From Trebonia sp963734665 (GTDB lineage Bacteria > Actinomycetota > Actinomycetes > Streptosporangiales > Streptosporangiaceae): 64,000 bases of DNA. How positions within the stretch are numbered: the stretch's first letter is position 1; every line of letters begins with the position of its first letter. The translations under genes were made by a program, and so were the position numbers. The notes under the pieces were generated by a model that saw nothing but the letters and a program-made list of their open reading frames with translations, made no database searches and was not told the DNA's origin. The stretch spans positions 682,001 to 746,000 of the forward strand of contig CAVTIR010000004.1 of assembly GCA_963734665.1 (NCBI GenBank). Direction: 5' to 3'. Positions 33,005-42,133 of this stretch are shown here, one piece after another.

Positions 33005-33754
33005 ATGGGCAAGCTCGATCAACGGATAGCTGTCGTCACCGGCGGCGCCTCAGGCATCGGCGCTGGCATCGCCATCGCCTTCGCGCGCGAAGGCGCGCAC
33101 ATCGTCGTCGCGGACAAGGTGTCCGCGGAGCAGGCAAGGGACGTCATCGCCGCGATCAAGTCCCGCGGCCGCGAGGCGCTGTTCATCCGCACGGACGTCA
33201 GCGACGAGGCGAGCGTGCGGACAATGGCGGACCAGGCGATCGGACGATTCGGTCGCGTCGACATCCTGGTGAACAACGCGGGCATCTTCACCGAATCGCT
33301 TCTAGAGGACATGCCAGTCCAAGACTGGGACCGTGTCGTGAACACGAACCTGCGCGGGACGTTCCTGTGCACTCGCATGCTGATCGGCCAGATGCTCGCC
33401 CGCGGTGACGGGCGGATCATCAACATCGCGTCCCAGCTAGGCCAGATCGGCGGGACCTCGGTCGCGCACTACTGCGCGAGCAAAGCAGGGATCATCGGGC
33501 TGACCAAGGCCCTGGCACGCGAGGTTTCGACGCGAGGCGTGCTGGTGAACGCCATCGCACCGGGTCCCATTCAGACTCCACTGCTTGACAGCGAGACAGA
33601 AGAGTGGCGCAGCGCGAAGCTGAAGGAGCTGCCGATCGGGCGGTTCGGGACGGTGGACGAGGTGACGCCAACGGCCGTCTTGCTGGCGTCGTCGGACGGG
33701 TCCTACTACGTCGGCCAGACACTCGGTCCCAATGGCGGGGACGTGATGCTCTAG
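33005..33754 (+). CDS. short-chain dehydrogenase/reductase
   Basis: A 249-residue classical SDR. TGGASGIGAGIAIAF near residues 13-27 binds the cofactor, NNAGIF is at about 89-94, and catalytic residues are Ser in NIASQLG and Tyr/Lys in YCASKAG. Ends with LGPNGGDVML. GAGG before the ATG; tight spacing to the hydrolase gene. Substrate unknown, possibly oxidation of a hydroxyl on the gamma-glutamylated intermediate (inference). Confidence 0.9.
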   Translation: MGKLDQRIAVVTGGASGIGAGIAIAFAREGAHIVVADKVSAEQARDVIAAIKSRGREALFIRTDVSDEASVRTMADQAIGRFGRVDILVNNAGIFTESLLEDMPVQDWDRVVNTNLRGTFLCTRMLIGQMLARGDGRIINIASQLGQIGGTSVAHYCASKAGIIGLTKALAREVSTRGVLVNAIAPGPIQTPLLDSETEEWRSAKLKELPIGRFGTVDEVTPTAVLLASSDGSYYVGQTLGPNGGDVML

Positions 33755-33793
33755 GCGCTCGCCACAGTCGGCCACCAGAGCGAAAGGAATTCG

Positions 33794-35158
33794 ATGAACA
33801 CCGAGGAAGTCGTCGCTGCCGCGCATCGCGCGGGGGTGAAGCTGATCCGCTTCGAGTACTGCGATGTGAGTGGAGTCGCGCGCACGAAGGCAATCCACGT
33901 CGGCCAGCTGGAGCACAAGCTCGTCGAGGGAGTGAGCCTGACCCGCGCGCAGATGTCGATCAACCTGCTTGAGCAACTGGTGCACGTCGAGGGCATGGAA
34001 CCCGTCGGCGAGATCCGGCTTCTTCCCGACCCAGCTACCTTCACGGTGCTGCCCTGGGTGCCCGCGAGCGCGAGCCTGCTGTGCGACCAGATCGGGCACG
34101 ACCGGCTCAACTGGGGCGCATGCCCGCGCTCTTACCTCAAGCAGATCATCGATCGCGCGGCGGCGCATGGGCTGCACGTGGCGGCCACGTTCGAGAACGA
34201 GTACTACCTTGCCCGCGAGCAAGAAGGGCAGTTCGTGCCGTTCGACGTTGCCGGCCACGCGCCCGTCTACTCCGCGATCGGCCACGACCTCAACGCGGAG
34301 CTCATGGTCGAGATCACGGATGCGCTCGAGGCCCAGGGCATCACCGTGGAACAGGCGATCAACGAGTTCGGCGCTGGCCAGCAGGAGATCTCGGTGCGCC
34401 ACGCGGACACGCTCACCGCGGCCGACAACCAGATGAAATTTCGTGACACTGTCCGCGGTGTCGCCCTCCGGCACGGGCTCCTCGCGTCGTTCGCCCCCAA
34501 GCCGTTTCCGGACCAGATCGGAAGCGGCGCCCACGTCCACTTCAGCCTGTGGGACGGTGAGGGCGATGGCGCGCGCAGCGTGCTCTATGACAAGAGCGCA
34601 CCGCGCGGGCTGTCGGCGATCGGCCGGCACTTCATCGCCGGCGTCACCGAGCATCTCCCCGCACTCGTCGCGCTGACCGCGCCCAGCTACAACTCATACA
34701 GCCGGCTGGTGCCGAGCGCGTGGTCCTCGGCGACGACCGCATGGGGATTCGACAACAAGGAAGCGGCGCTGCGCGTCTGCTCGCCCTTCTACCAGCGCGA
34801 GGAACAGAGCTACAACGTCGAGTTCAAGACTGTCGACGCCAGCTCGAACCCGTATCTTGCGCTCGGCGCGCTCATAGCCTGCGGCCTCGACGGTATCGAG
34901 CGTGAGCTTGAGCCTGGGGAGCCTTGCGAGCACGACCCCGCGCGGCTGACGCCAGAAGAACTGGCGCTTGGCCGCGTCCGGCCGCTGCCGACGTCGATGA
35001 GCGCGGCACTGGACGAACTTGAGAAAGACCAGTTCCTGCTCTCCAGCATGGGCGATCTGCTGTCTCGCTGCTACCTTGCGGTCCGCCGCTCGGAAGACCA
35101 GGCGTTCTCCGCGCACGACAAGGAATTCGAGATCCGTAACCACTTCTACCGGTTCTGA
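33794..35158 (+). CDS. glutamine synthetase-like gamma-glutamyl ligase
   Basis: A 454-residue type I glutamine-synthetase fold protein. The short N-terminal beta-grasp holds FEYCDVSGVARTKAI. Catalytic-domain landmarks are ENEYYL (metal-binding Glu), NEFGAGQQEISVRHADTL (Glu ligands and nucleotide site), GSGAHVHFSLW (ATP-binding His) and AFDNKEAALRV-like SSATTAWGFDNKEAALRV. The Asp/Glu flap and the adenylylation loop of true GlnA are not evident. Such proteins link glutamate to amines or polyamines (PuuA, GlnA3, IpuC). Directly followed by an amidohydrolase, an order mirroring the two halves of FluG. A class II amidotransferase two genes on could remove the glutamyl group. Confidence 0.9.
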   Translation: MNTEEVVAAAHRAGVKLIRFEYCDVSGVARTKAIHVGQLEHKLVEGVSLTRAQMSINLLEQLVHVEGMEPVGEIRLLPDPATFTVLPWVPASASLLCDQIGHDRLNWGACPRSYLKQIIDRAAAHGLHVAATFENEYYLAREQEGQFVPFDVAGHAPVYSAIGHDLNAELMVEITDALEAQGITVEQAINEFGAGQQEISVRHADTLTAADNQMKFRDTVRGVALRHGLLASFAPKPFPDQIGSGAHVHFSLWDGEGDGARSVLYDKSAPRGLSAIGRHFIAGVTEHLPALVALTAPSYNSYSRLVPSAWSSATTAWGFDNKEAALRVCSPFYQREEQSYNVEFKTVDASSNPYLALGALIACGLDGIERELEPGEPCEHDPARLTPEELALGRVRPLPTSMSAALDELEKDQFLLSSMGDLLSRCYLAVRRSEDQAFSAHDKEFEIRNHFYRF

Positions 35159-35162
35159 GGCC

Positions 35163-36365
35163 ATGGCTGATCTAATCGATCCCGCCGACGTCACCGTCGA
35201 TCCCGCTCACGCCGGAGTCGACCTCAGGGACGTTCCCGTCATCGACAACCACTGCCACGCCATCGAGGCGTCACAGGTCGCGGATGTGCAATCCTGGCGG
35301 CGGTGCTTTACCGAGTCACCCGACGAATCGATGCGGGCGCATCACGTCGCGCACACAGCGTTCTACCGGCGGCTCATCCGCGCGATGAGCCAGTACTTCG
35401 GGGTCGCGTGCAGCGAGGAATCCGTGCTCGATGCGCGGGCCGCGCGGACAACGGAGGAGCTGGTCTCCTCCATGTTCCGGGACGCCTCGATCGCCGGGGT
35501 CGTCATCGACACCGGCTACCCCGAACCGGACAAGGTGCTGCCCGAGGGAGCGTTTCGTTCCGCCAGCGCTGCCCGCCGCGCTTCCCTGCTGCGCTTGGAG
35601 GTCCGGTTCCAGGAGCTGGTGGCCGAGCACAAGACGTATGACGACCTCGTCAGCGCCGTACGTGACGAGCTCACCGGTGCGCGTCGCGCGGGGTACGCCG
35701 GATTCAAGAGCGTCGTCGGCTACCGTACGGGCCTGGCGGTGGAACGCTGGCCGGCTGAGGATGTACACAGCGCGTTCGGCCGCGCTCGCGAGGAAGTAGC
35801 GCGTTCGGGGGCTGTCCGGCTAGGGCACAAGCCGTTGCTCGACACGCTGCTGCACCTGGCGTTCGAGATCGCGGCGGCTGAGGAACTGCCGGTCCAGTTC
35901 CACGTGGGCTACGGCGACCCTGATGCCGACCTGCGCAAGGCCTCGCCGCTGGAACTGCGCAACGTGCTCGAGGAACCCGCCTACCGATCGATGCCGGTCG
36001 TGCTGCTGCACGGCTGCTGGCCCTACGTCCGCGAGGGGGCCTACCTGGCGGCCGTCTATGGCAATGCCTACCTGGACGTGTCGTATGCGATCCCGTTCCT
36101 GTCGCGCGGCGAGATGCTCGCGATGACGCGGGGCGCGCTGGCGGCCGCGCCGTTCACCAAGGTGATGTACAGCTCGGACGGCGCACGGATCCCGGAACTG
36201 CACTGGCTCGGTGCCCGCGATGGCCGCCGCGCCCTCTCAGCGGCGCTCGGCGAGCTTGTCGCCGACGGGGACCTCGAGGCCGGCGAGGCGCGCCGAGCCG
36301 GCGAGCGGATCCTGCACGACAACGCCTACGAGCTCTACGGCTTCGCGAGCCAGGTGCCTTCGTGA
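35163..36365 (+). CDS. amidohydrolase (amidohydrolase_2, FluG N-domain-like)
   Basis: A 400-residue TIM-barrel metal hydrolase. The N-terminal metal site is DNHCHAIE (HxH) near residues 28-35. Others are the His in QFHVGYGDPDADL, VVLLHGCWPY and the Asp in MYSSDGARIPELHWLGA. This pattern matches the amidohydrolase half of FluG-type proteins, where it is fused to a glutamine-synthetase domain. Here the two are separate genes 4 bp apart. Likely hydrolyses or decarboxylates the glutamylated or released intermediate (inference). Overlaps the next SDR by 4 nt. Confidence 0.88.
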   Translation: MADLIDPADVTVDPAHAGVDLRDVPVIDNHCHAIEASQVADVQSWRRCFTESPDESMRAHHVAHTAFYRRLIRAMSQYFGVACSEESVLDARAARTTEELVSSMFRDASIAGVVIDTGYPEPDKVLPEGAFRSASAARRASLLRLEVRFQELVAEHKTYDDLVSAVRDELTGARRAGYAGFKSVVGYRTGLAVERWPAEDVHSAFGRAREEVARSGAVRLGHKPLLDTLLHLAFEIAAAEELPVQFHVGYGDPDADLRKASPLELRNVLEEPAYRSMPVVLLHGCWPYVREGAYLAAVYGNAYLDVSYAIPFLSRGEMLAMTRGALAAAPFTKVMYSSDGARIPELHWLGARDGRRALSAALGELVADGDLEAGEARRAGERILHDNAYELYGFASQVPS

Positions 36366-37132
36366 CGGGGCAGCTGGCGGGCAAGCGGGCATTCATTACG
36401 GGCGGCGGTGGTGCGCTGGGCATGGCCAGCGGGCTCGCCTTCGCGGGTGCGGGTGCGTCGGTCGCTGTCGTCGACGTCGTCGCCGACGCGGCCGATGAGA
36501 CCGTCCGGCAGATCGTGGCGCAAGGCGGCGAGGCCGTCTCGATCGTTGCTGACGTCCGTGATGAAGAGCAGGTCCGGCGCGCGGTGGCCGAAGCCGTTGA
36601 AGCGCTGGGCGGTCTGGACACGCTCTTCAACAACGCCGGCGTCATGCCCCATCAGGACCGTTCGGTGCTCGGCACCGACCTTGAGCTCTGGCAGACCATC
36701 ACGGCGATCAACTTGCATGGCACCGCGTTGTGCTCCAAGTACGCGGTCCCGCACATCGTCGAAGCTGGCGGCGGGGCGGTCGTGAACATGAGCTCGTTCC
36801 TTGCCGTGATGGGGTGCAGCTACCCGCAGGACGCCTACGCCGCGAGCAAGGGCGCTATCGCCGCCTTGACCCGGTCGATGGCCGTCCAGCTGGGGCCGCA
36901 GCGGATCAGGGTGAACGCGCTCGCTCCCGGGCCGATCCTGACTGCTCATGTCGAGCAATTCTTCCCCGACCCGGAGGCGCGGCAGCTGCGGCTCAACCGC
37001 GTTCCGCTCGGGCGTTTCGGCACGCCGGAAGATGTCGCTGCGCTGGCGCTTTTCTTCGCGTCGGACGCCGCCTCGTGGCTGACCGGTCAGGTGGTCGTCC
37101 TCGACGGCGGCATCTCCTGCAACTACCTTTGA
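36362..37132 (+). CDS. short-chain dehydrogenase/reductase
   Basis: A 256-residue classical SDR with TGGGGALGMASGLAFAGAG near residues 12-30, a NNAGVMP block at about 92-98, Ser in MSSFLAV and YAASKGA (Tyr, Lys). The cofactor glycine motif GGGGALG departs slightly from the usual TGxxxGIG. It starts at a GTG overlapping the amidohydrolase stop (GTGA), so it is coupled. Second SDR of this operon; the two may act at different oxidation steps. Confidence 0.9.
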   Translation: MTGQLAGKRAFITGGGGALGMASGLAFAGAGASVAVVDVVADAADETVRQIVAQGGEAVSIVADVRDEEQVRRAVAEAVEALGGLDTLFNNAGVMPHQDRSVLGTDLELWQTITAINLHGTALCSKYAVPHIVEAGGGAVVNMSSFLAVMGCSYPQDAYAASKGAIAALTRSMAVQLGPQRIRVNALAPGPILTAHVEQFFPDPEARQLRLNRVPLGRFGTPEDVAALALFFASDAASWLTGQVVVLDGGISCNYL

Positions 37133-37147
37133 AGGGCAATACACCGC

Positions 37148-37927
37148 ATGTGCCGGCTTTTGGGCTATGTCACGCGTACTCCCGTCGCGCTCGCCGAACT
37201 GCTAGGCGAAGAAGACCTCTTCGAGTTCACCGAGCTGTCATGCAAGCACGGTGACGGCTGGGGCGTCGCTTGGGCCACTGATACGGGAGTCGAGGTCGCG
37301 AAGGCCCCCGACGCGGCGAGGATGAGCAGCGCATTCGGGCGGCACGTGTACGAGCATGTGGGAGATCTGGGCATCGTCCACCTCCGCTGGGCGACGCTGG
37401 GACTCGAGGTCGCGCTGGAGAATACGCATCCGTTCACGGACGGCACTGTCGCCTTCGCCCACAACGGGTCGATCGACTCGTCCGAGTCGCTCGACGCGCT
37501 GATTCCTGCGAACCTGCAGCGGCTCAGAATGGGCTCCACCGACAGCGAGCGCTACTTCCTCGCGGCCCTGGCCGAGGTAATGCGCGAAAACCGGCGTTAC
37601 CCGAACGGCCAGGGCCCTCTAGTCGCCAGCGTGGCCGCCACTGTCGAGAGGATTGCGGCATCACACTTGTTCACGAGCCTCAACGCGATGATCGCGACGC
37701 CGGACGAGCTGATCGCCGTGTGCTGCTACGACCCGGTCGCCGAGGAGAAGGAAGAAGAGCCGGACTATTATCACCTGGGCTACCGAGTCACCCCAGGCGC
37801 GGTAATTGTGTCCTCCAGCGGATGGGGAGCGGAGTGGTCGTCGCTGGAGAACGGCCAGATCCTTGTTGTCCAGCGAGACACGCTCGACATGTCAGTAGGC
37901 TGGATAGCGGACGCGCGGATGACATAA
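37148..37927 (+). CDS. class II glutamine amidotransferase (EgtC-like gamma-glutamyl hydrolase)
   Basis: A 259-residue Ntn-hydrolase. The nucleophile is Cys2 (MCRLLGYVTR). HGDGWGVAW near residues 34-42, HLRWATLG near 78-85 and FAHNGSID near 101-108 are glutamine-binding blocks. No synthetase or transferase partner domain is fused, so like EgtC it probably hydrolyses a gamma-glutamyl amide rather than donating ammonia. In this operon it would remove the glutamate added by the glutamine-synthetase-like ligase, completing a protect-and-release cycle (inference). Starts 15 bp after the SDR gene. Confidence 0.9.
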   Translation: MCRLLGYVTRTPVALAELLGEEDLFEFTELSCKHGDGWGVAWATDTGVEVAKAPDAARMSSAFGRHVYEHVGDLGIVHLRWATLGLEVALENTHPFTDGTVAFAHNGSIDSSESLDALIPANLQRLRMGSTDSERYFLAALAEVMRENRRYPNGQGPLVASVAATVERIAASHLFTSLNAMIATPDELIAVCCYDPVAEEKEEEPDYYHLGYRVTPGAVIVSSSGWGAEWSSLENGQILVVQRDTLDMSVGWIADARMT

Positions 37928-37941
37928 GCGAGGAGGCGGAC

Positions 37942-38583
37942 GTGGTCGCAGGTCAGCCACGCGCCAGCGACCTCGCCTATGACGAACTCCGCGAGCGAAT
38001 CCTCGACCTGAGACTGCCGCCAGGCTCGCTGGTCAACGAGCTCGCGCTCGCCTCCGATCTCGGAATGGGCCGCATGCCAGTGCGGGAGGCGGTTGCCCGG
38101 CTGGCGATCGACCGGTTCATCACCGTGCTGCCACGGCGCGGAACGGTCGTGACCCAAGTTGGGCTCGATGACGTCCTCGATATTTTCGAGGCGCGGGAAG
38201 CGATCGAGTGCGGCGCAGTGCACATCGTTGCCAGCCGCGCGACGAGCGCGGATCTCGCGACGTTGCGACGCCTCATCGAAGCAGCCGACCGTGCCCGCGA
38301 CGGCACAGACCACGAGGCGTTCCTGCGCGACGACCACGCGATCCACTCGTTCCTCGTGCACATGGTGCGCAACTCGCTGCTTCAGGATGCGGCCGACCGC
38401 CTCCTGCTGCACAACCTGCGGTTCTGGCGGACGTACTGGGCGTCACGCCCGGCGCAGCACGCGACGATGATCAGCCATGGCAGCCTGCTCGCCGCGCTTG
38501 AGGCGGGCGACCCTGAGCAAGCGGAAAAGGCGATGCGCGAGCATCTCGTGGCCTCGCGGCAACTGCTGCGTGCCTCCCTCTAA
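37942..38583 (+). CDS. GntR-family regulator, FadR/FCD subfamily
   Basis: A 213-residue regulator. The helix-turn-helix is at about residues 10-72 (YDELRERILDLRLPPGSLVN, GRMPVREAVARLAIDRFITV). The FCD effector domain follows, with EAREAIECGAVHIVA and metal-site candidates in RDDHAIHSFL. A GTG start has GAGGAGG 5 nt upstream. It closes the permease-to-amidotransferase operon, 14 bp after the amidotransferase, and probably autoregulates it, perhaps through the palindrome at 30581. Confidence 0.9.
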   Translation: MVAGQPRASDLAYDELRERILDLRLPPGSLVNELALASDLGMGRMPVREAVARLAIDRFITVLPRRGTVVTQVGLDDVLDIFEAREAIECGAVHIVASRATSADLATLRRLIEAADRARDGTDHEAFLRDDHAIHSFLVHMVRNSLLQDAADRLLLHNLRFWRTYWASRPAQHATMISHGSLLAALEAGDPEQAEKAMREHLVASRQLLRASL

Positions 38584-38628
38584 AGTGCTGTCGCGAGCGC
38601 GGCGGGAAGGTCAGTGGCGTCCTTATGA

Positions 38629-39573
38629 CTACACCTGGCCGGCCTCATTTACCCCGTTGTGCGAGGGGGAGAGGCGCTCGCGGCATAGCTGGGCGATCGC
38701 TTGCGCACGGCGCGTCGGGCGAGTGTTGGCTGCGGTTAGCAGGACGACTGAAAGTGCGGGGGCGTCGTCATGGATCGGTACGGCGGTCACCGGGTGCCCG
38801 TCCAGCGAGACGGAGGACTTCGACTGCAGGTTCAGCACCGTGTAAGCCAGCCCGCGGCCCACCAGCGCGCGGCAGGTCTCCACGCTCGCTGAGCGGTACC
38901 GCACGGTGGGGGTGACTCCGGCGCTGGTGAAAATTCGCTGGAAGTACTCGCGGCTGTGCGGCAGGTCTAGCAGGACCATCGGCTCTTCGGCCAGCTCAGC
39001 CAGCCGCACCGAGCTTTGCCTGGACCACCGGTGCGTGCCGGGGAGCAGCACGTAAGGAGGCAGGCTGTACAGCGGGTGCTGGGTCAGCCGGTCATCATCG
39101 ATTAGGTCGTAGCCGATACCAAGTTCGAACCTTCCGCTGGCGACGCCCTCGGCGAGCTCGGCCAGGTTCACCTCAGCTGTCTCAACCTGCAGTCCCGGAA
39201 GCTGCTCGGCGGCGGCCGCGAGCAACTCCGGCAGCACGTAGGGAGCAGGGACGGAAAAGCATCCGAGCTGGACTGTTCCGGTCAGCGAGCTACCGAGGCC
39301 CTGGGCAGCGCCGAGCAGGTCTGCCGCCTGAGCCAGGAGCTGACGGCTGGCTACCAGCAGTTCCCGGCCGGCTGGGGTGAGGCTGATCCCGCGGGCATGA
39401 TGGCGCACCAGCAGTTGCACCTGGAACGCCTTCTCCAGGTCCGCAAGCGCTGTGGACATGGCCGACTGGGACAGGTGCATCGCCTCGGCGGCCTGGGTAA
39501 CTGTCCCTGCCTCCGCGGCAGCGACGAAGTACTGCAACTGACGCAAGGTGTACTCGGGAATCCCGGCCTCCAT
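38629..39573 (-). CDS. LysR-family transcriptional regulator
   Basis: A 314-residue LTTR with an N-terminal helix-turn-helix at about residues 8-67 (LRQLQYFVAAAEAGTVTQAA, HLSQSAMSTALADLEKAFQV) and an effector domain from about 90 (VQLGCFSVPAPYVLPELLA). It is convergent with the GntR gene (45-bp gap). It lies upstream of, and transcribed in the same direction away from, the M20/DUF1028/RidA/monooxygenase operon end, so its target is uncertain; the AT-rich 39574-39720 region before its start may hold its own operator. Confidence 0.9.
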   Translation of the reverse strand: MEAGIPEYTLRQLQYFVAAAEAGTVTQAAEAMHLSQSAMSTALADLEKAFQVQLLVRHHARGISLTPAGRELLVASRQLLAQAADLLGAAQGLGSSLTGTVQLGCFSVPAPYVLPELLAAAAEQLPGLQVETAEVNLAELAEGVASGRFELGIGYDLIDDDRLTQHPLYSLPPYVLLPGTHRWSRQSSVRLAELAEEPMVLLDLPHSREYFQRIFTSAGVTPTVRYRSASVETCRALVGRGLAYTVLNLQSKSSVSLDGHPVTAVPIHDDAPALSVVLLTAANTRPTRRAQAIAQLCRERLSPSHNGVNEAGQV

Positions 39574-39852
39574 GTACCGATCATGCCGAATCTAAAGACC
39601 AGATACATCGATTATACAGATCTTCCCCACGAGACCACGCTGGACCGGTGAGGCGAGCGTCCGAGGAAACTGAGGATAAGCGCACGTGACTGGACATACG
39701 GGTGGAGCACGACCTAATCGGTGACCGTGCAATTGACGCGGACAGTTACCGCAGCGTGCACACGCGGCGCGATCGCCAACTTTCCGATTAGCGGGATCCC
39801 GGACGGCGCATACCCCGGGATGGCTGGGCGGCTCCCGGCTCGGCTCGGGTGG

Positions 39853-41025
39853 TCAGAACTTCATGGGTGTATCGACGCTCGTGTCTGCTGCGGCGAGCAC
39901 GGCGTCGATCGCCGTTTGCGCCAGCAGCACAGCGCCGTCGCGCACCGCTCGGTCGGCAGCGGGCGTCACAGTGGCGGCGGCGAAAGCGGGCTGATGGTTG
40001 ACCGCGGGCAGCGAGCCGATGCCAAGGTACGGATGGATGGCCCGCACCCGCTGCGAGACGTTGCCCATGTCGGTGGAGGCGGTTGCCATGCCCCGTGGCC
40101 CGGTCTCGGCGAGGTCCATGTCGCGGCCCAGTGCGGCGGCGTTAACGGCGAAGAGCCTTGCCAGCTGCTCGTCGTTGCGGAACTCCGCATAGCGCGGACT
40201 GGTCTCGATCAGCTCCCACTCGCATCCGGCCGCCAGGGCGCCCGCCTCGAAGCACGCCCTCACTCGTTCGAAAGCACCGTCGAGCTCCGCAAGCGTCTCC
40301 GCGCGCACGTACCAGGAGCCACGGGCGATCTCGGGGATCGCATTGGGTGCTGTGCCGGCCTCGGTGACGATGCCGTGCACGCGCACCGACGGGGCCAGTT
40401 GCTGCCGAAGCAGACCGATGGCGACCTGCGCGACCGTGAAGGCGTCAGCCGCGTTGCGACCGAGATGGGGGTACGCGCCCGCGTGTGAGGCGACGCCCCG
40501 GTAGGAGACGTCGAAGTGCGCCACTGCGCGCGGCCGGGCGTAGACGGCGTCATCGGGGCCGGGATGGACCATCATCGCGAACGCCAGGTCGTCGAAGCAC
40601 CCTGCCTCCAGCATCGGGATCTTTCCGCCGCCGCCCTCTTCGGCAGGGGTGCCGACGACGCGGATGCCGATGCCCAGGTCGGCGGCGACACCGGCGAGGG
40701 CCTCAGCGGCGCCCACGGCGGCCGCCGCGATGATGTTGTGACCGCAGGCGTGGCCGAGGCCGGGGAGGGCGTCGTACTCAGCGACCAGGCCGACAGTGAC
40801 GGCCCCTTCGCCGTATTCGGCGACGAACGCGGTGGGCAGGCCCGAGGCCCCTCGCTCTACGGCGAAACCGCGGGCCGCCAGCTCATCGGCAAGGAACGCT
40901 GACGAGGCATTCTCCCGCCAGGCCGTCTCGGGGTTCTCATGCAGTCGGCGGCTGATGCCGAGCAGCGCGCCGAGCCGGGCATCCACCCCCTCGGCCGCCC
41001 GCTGCTTCAGCGCCTCCTCCGCCAT
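39853..41025 (-). CDS. M20-family amidohydrolase (AbgB/HipO-like)
   Basis: A 390-residue metal-dependent amidohydrolase. Metal ligands are plausible in AEYDALPGLGHACGHN (Asp, His) near residues 80-95 and GTPAEEGGGGKIPM (Glu pair) near 125-138. MMVHPG and TDMGNVSQ provide further ligands, and the lid domain starts near residue 185 (AHFDVSYRGVASHAG). The family cleaves N-acyl, N-carbamoyl or peptide bonds (AbgB, hippurate hydrolase). Its ATG shares one base with the DUF1028 stop (TGATG), so the genes are coupled. Last gene of the minus-strand operon. Confidence 0.92.
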   Translation of the reverse strand: MAEEALKQRAAEGVDARLGALLGISRRLHENPETAWRENASSAFLADELAARGFAVERGASGLPTAFVAEYGEGAVTVGLVAEYDALPGLGHACGHNIIAAAAVGAAEALAGVAADLGIGIRVVGTPAEEGGGGKIPMLEAGCFDDLAFAMMVHPGPDDAVYARPRAVAHFDVSYRGVASHAGAYPHLGRNAADAFTVAQVAIGLLRQQLAPSVRVHGIVTEAGTAPNAIPEIARGSWYVRAETLAELDGAFERVRACFEAGALAAGCEWELIETSPRYAEFRNDEQLARLFAVNAAALGRDMDLAETGPRGMATASTDMGNVSQRVRAIHPYLGIGSLPAVNHQPAFAAATVTPAADRAVRDGAVLLAQTAIDAVLAAADTSVDTPMKF

Positions 41026-41699
41026 CAGAGGTCCCCGGGCACGCCGTAGGAGGGCGCGGCCCTGGGGTCGAGGGCACGCGTGAGGTAGTCCCGCTTCTGC
41101 GGCAGCCACAGCGCCAGCAGCCGGCTGAGCTCGGCGGCGGGGTCGTCGGCGTCGTCTACGCGCAGGTCCGTCACCCGCCATGCGGCGCCCTCGACTACTG
41201 CGAGGCCGGCGGAGCGCACCGGCCCCTCCTCGCCGCCTGCGGCGAGTCCGCCGAGGAATCCGGCCAGCAGGCGCTCCTCGAAGGTTGCCGCCGCACTGGC
41301 CTGGTAGGCGTCGATCATGGCCTGCACCACATGAACACCGGCGAGCATGTTGCCCGCCGCGACCGCCTGGTGCCCGGTCGCAGCGGAGTGGGTGCCGAGC
41401 GTGCGGGCACCGGAGAAGTGCGCGACACGGCCGGCGGCATCCACAACGGTGAGCTGGCGGCTCTCCGGATGCGGCTCCTCCGCAACCACCTGCGCGATTG
41501 CCCCCTCGGCGGTCGCCCCGGCTTGGAGCAGATCGAGCAGGCGCGGCCCGAGCGCCGGGTTGGTGACGTTCTGCGAGGCCGCCGCGCCCACGGCGGGGCG
41601 CAGGTGCAGGCAACGCGAGGCGACGGCCGGGCTCGACGAACTGAGCACCATCCCGAACGCGCCCGTGGCTGGGTCGCGCGCGGCCAGCGAGAACGTCAT
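41025..41699 (-). CDS. DUF1028 domain protein (Ntn-hydrolase-like)
   Basis: A 224-residue protein. MTFSLAARDPATGAFGMVLS is the typical DUF1028 start, with conserved SSSPAVASRC, VGAAASQNVTNPALGPRLLD and AAGNMLAG blocks. The family resembles Ntn hydrolases and recurs in operons with RidA and peptidases, as here, but its reaction is not established. It overlaps the RidA gene by 4 nt and the M20 gene by 1 nt. Confidence 0.9.
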   Translation of the reverse strand: MTFSLAARDPATGAFGMVLSSSSPAVASRCLHLRPAVGAAASQNVTNPALGPRLLDLLQAGATAEGAIAQVVAEEPHPESRQLTVVDAAGRVAHFSGARTLGTHSAATGHQAVAAGNMLAGVHVVQAMIDAYQASAAATFEERLLAGFLGGLAAGGEEGPVRSAGLAVVEGAAWRVTDLRVDDADDPAAELSRLLALWLPQKRDYLTRALDPRAAPSYGVPGDL

Positions 41700-42133
41700 G
41701 ACGGCTTACCGCCGATCACGGCGGTCGCGTCGATTTCAACCAGCCACTCGGGCCGGGCGAGGGCCTCGACGACTAGCCCGGTCGAGACCGGGTAGACGCC
41801 CTTCAGCCACCGGCCCATCACCCGGTAGACAGGTTCGCGGTATCGGATGTCTGTGAGGTAGACGATCACTTTCACGATGTCGGCGAGGCCGCTGTCGGCT
41901 TCGCGAAGCAGCAGGTCGATGTTGGCCATCGCCTTCTCTGCCTGCGCTTCGACGTCCCCGATGCCCACGCTTTCCCGGGTTTCTAGGTCCTGCCCGATCT
42001 GGCCGCGCAGGTAGACGACGCCGTTCGCTACAACGGCCTGGCACAGGTCGTTGTCGAGGCTCTGCTCCGGGTAGGTGTCCTTCGTGTTGAACGGGCGGAT
42101 GCGTGTGTGTGTCGGCGTGTTCACCGCGGTCAC
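41696..42133 (-). CDS. RidA/YjgF-family protein
   Basis: A 145-residue RidA-superfamily protein. YLRGQIGQDLETRESVGIGD near residues 41-60 and the C-terminal PEWLVEIDATAVIGG block are typical; the conserved Arg of active imine deaminases is at RPEWLVEI. RidA proteins hydrolyse reactive enamine/imine intermediates made by PLP or oxidative enzymes. It overlaps the monooxygenase by 4 nt and DUF1028 by 4 nt, so all four genes form one coupled operon. Might deal with an imine made by the monooxygenase (inference). Confidence 0.92.
   Translation of the reverse strand: MTAVNTPTHTRIRPFNTKDTYPEQSLDNDLCQAVVANGVVYLRGQIGQDLETRESVGIGDVEAQAEKAMANIDLLLREADSGLADIVKVIVYLTDIRYREPVYRVMGRWLKGVYPVSTGLVVEALARPEWLVEIDATAVIGGKPS

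Noticed and set aside
31945..33012. A 355-codon minus-strand open frame over the cysteine hydrolase gene
   Set aside because: The plus strand holds the Asp-Lys-Cys triad in frame; the antisense product is Arg/Ala/Val noise.
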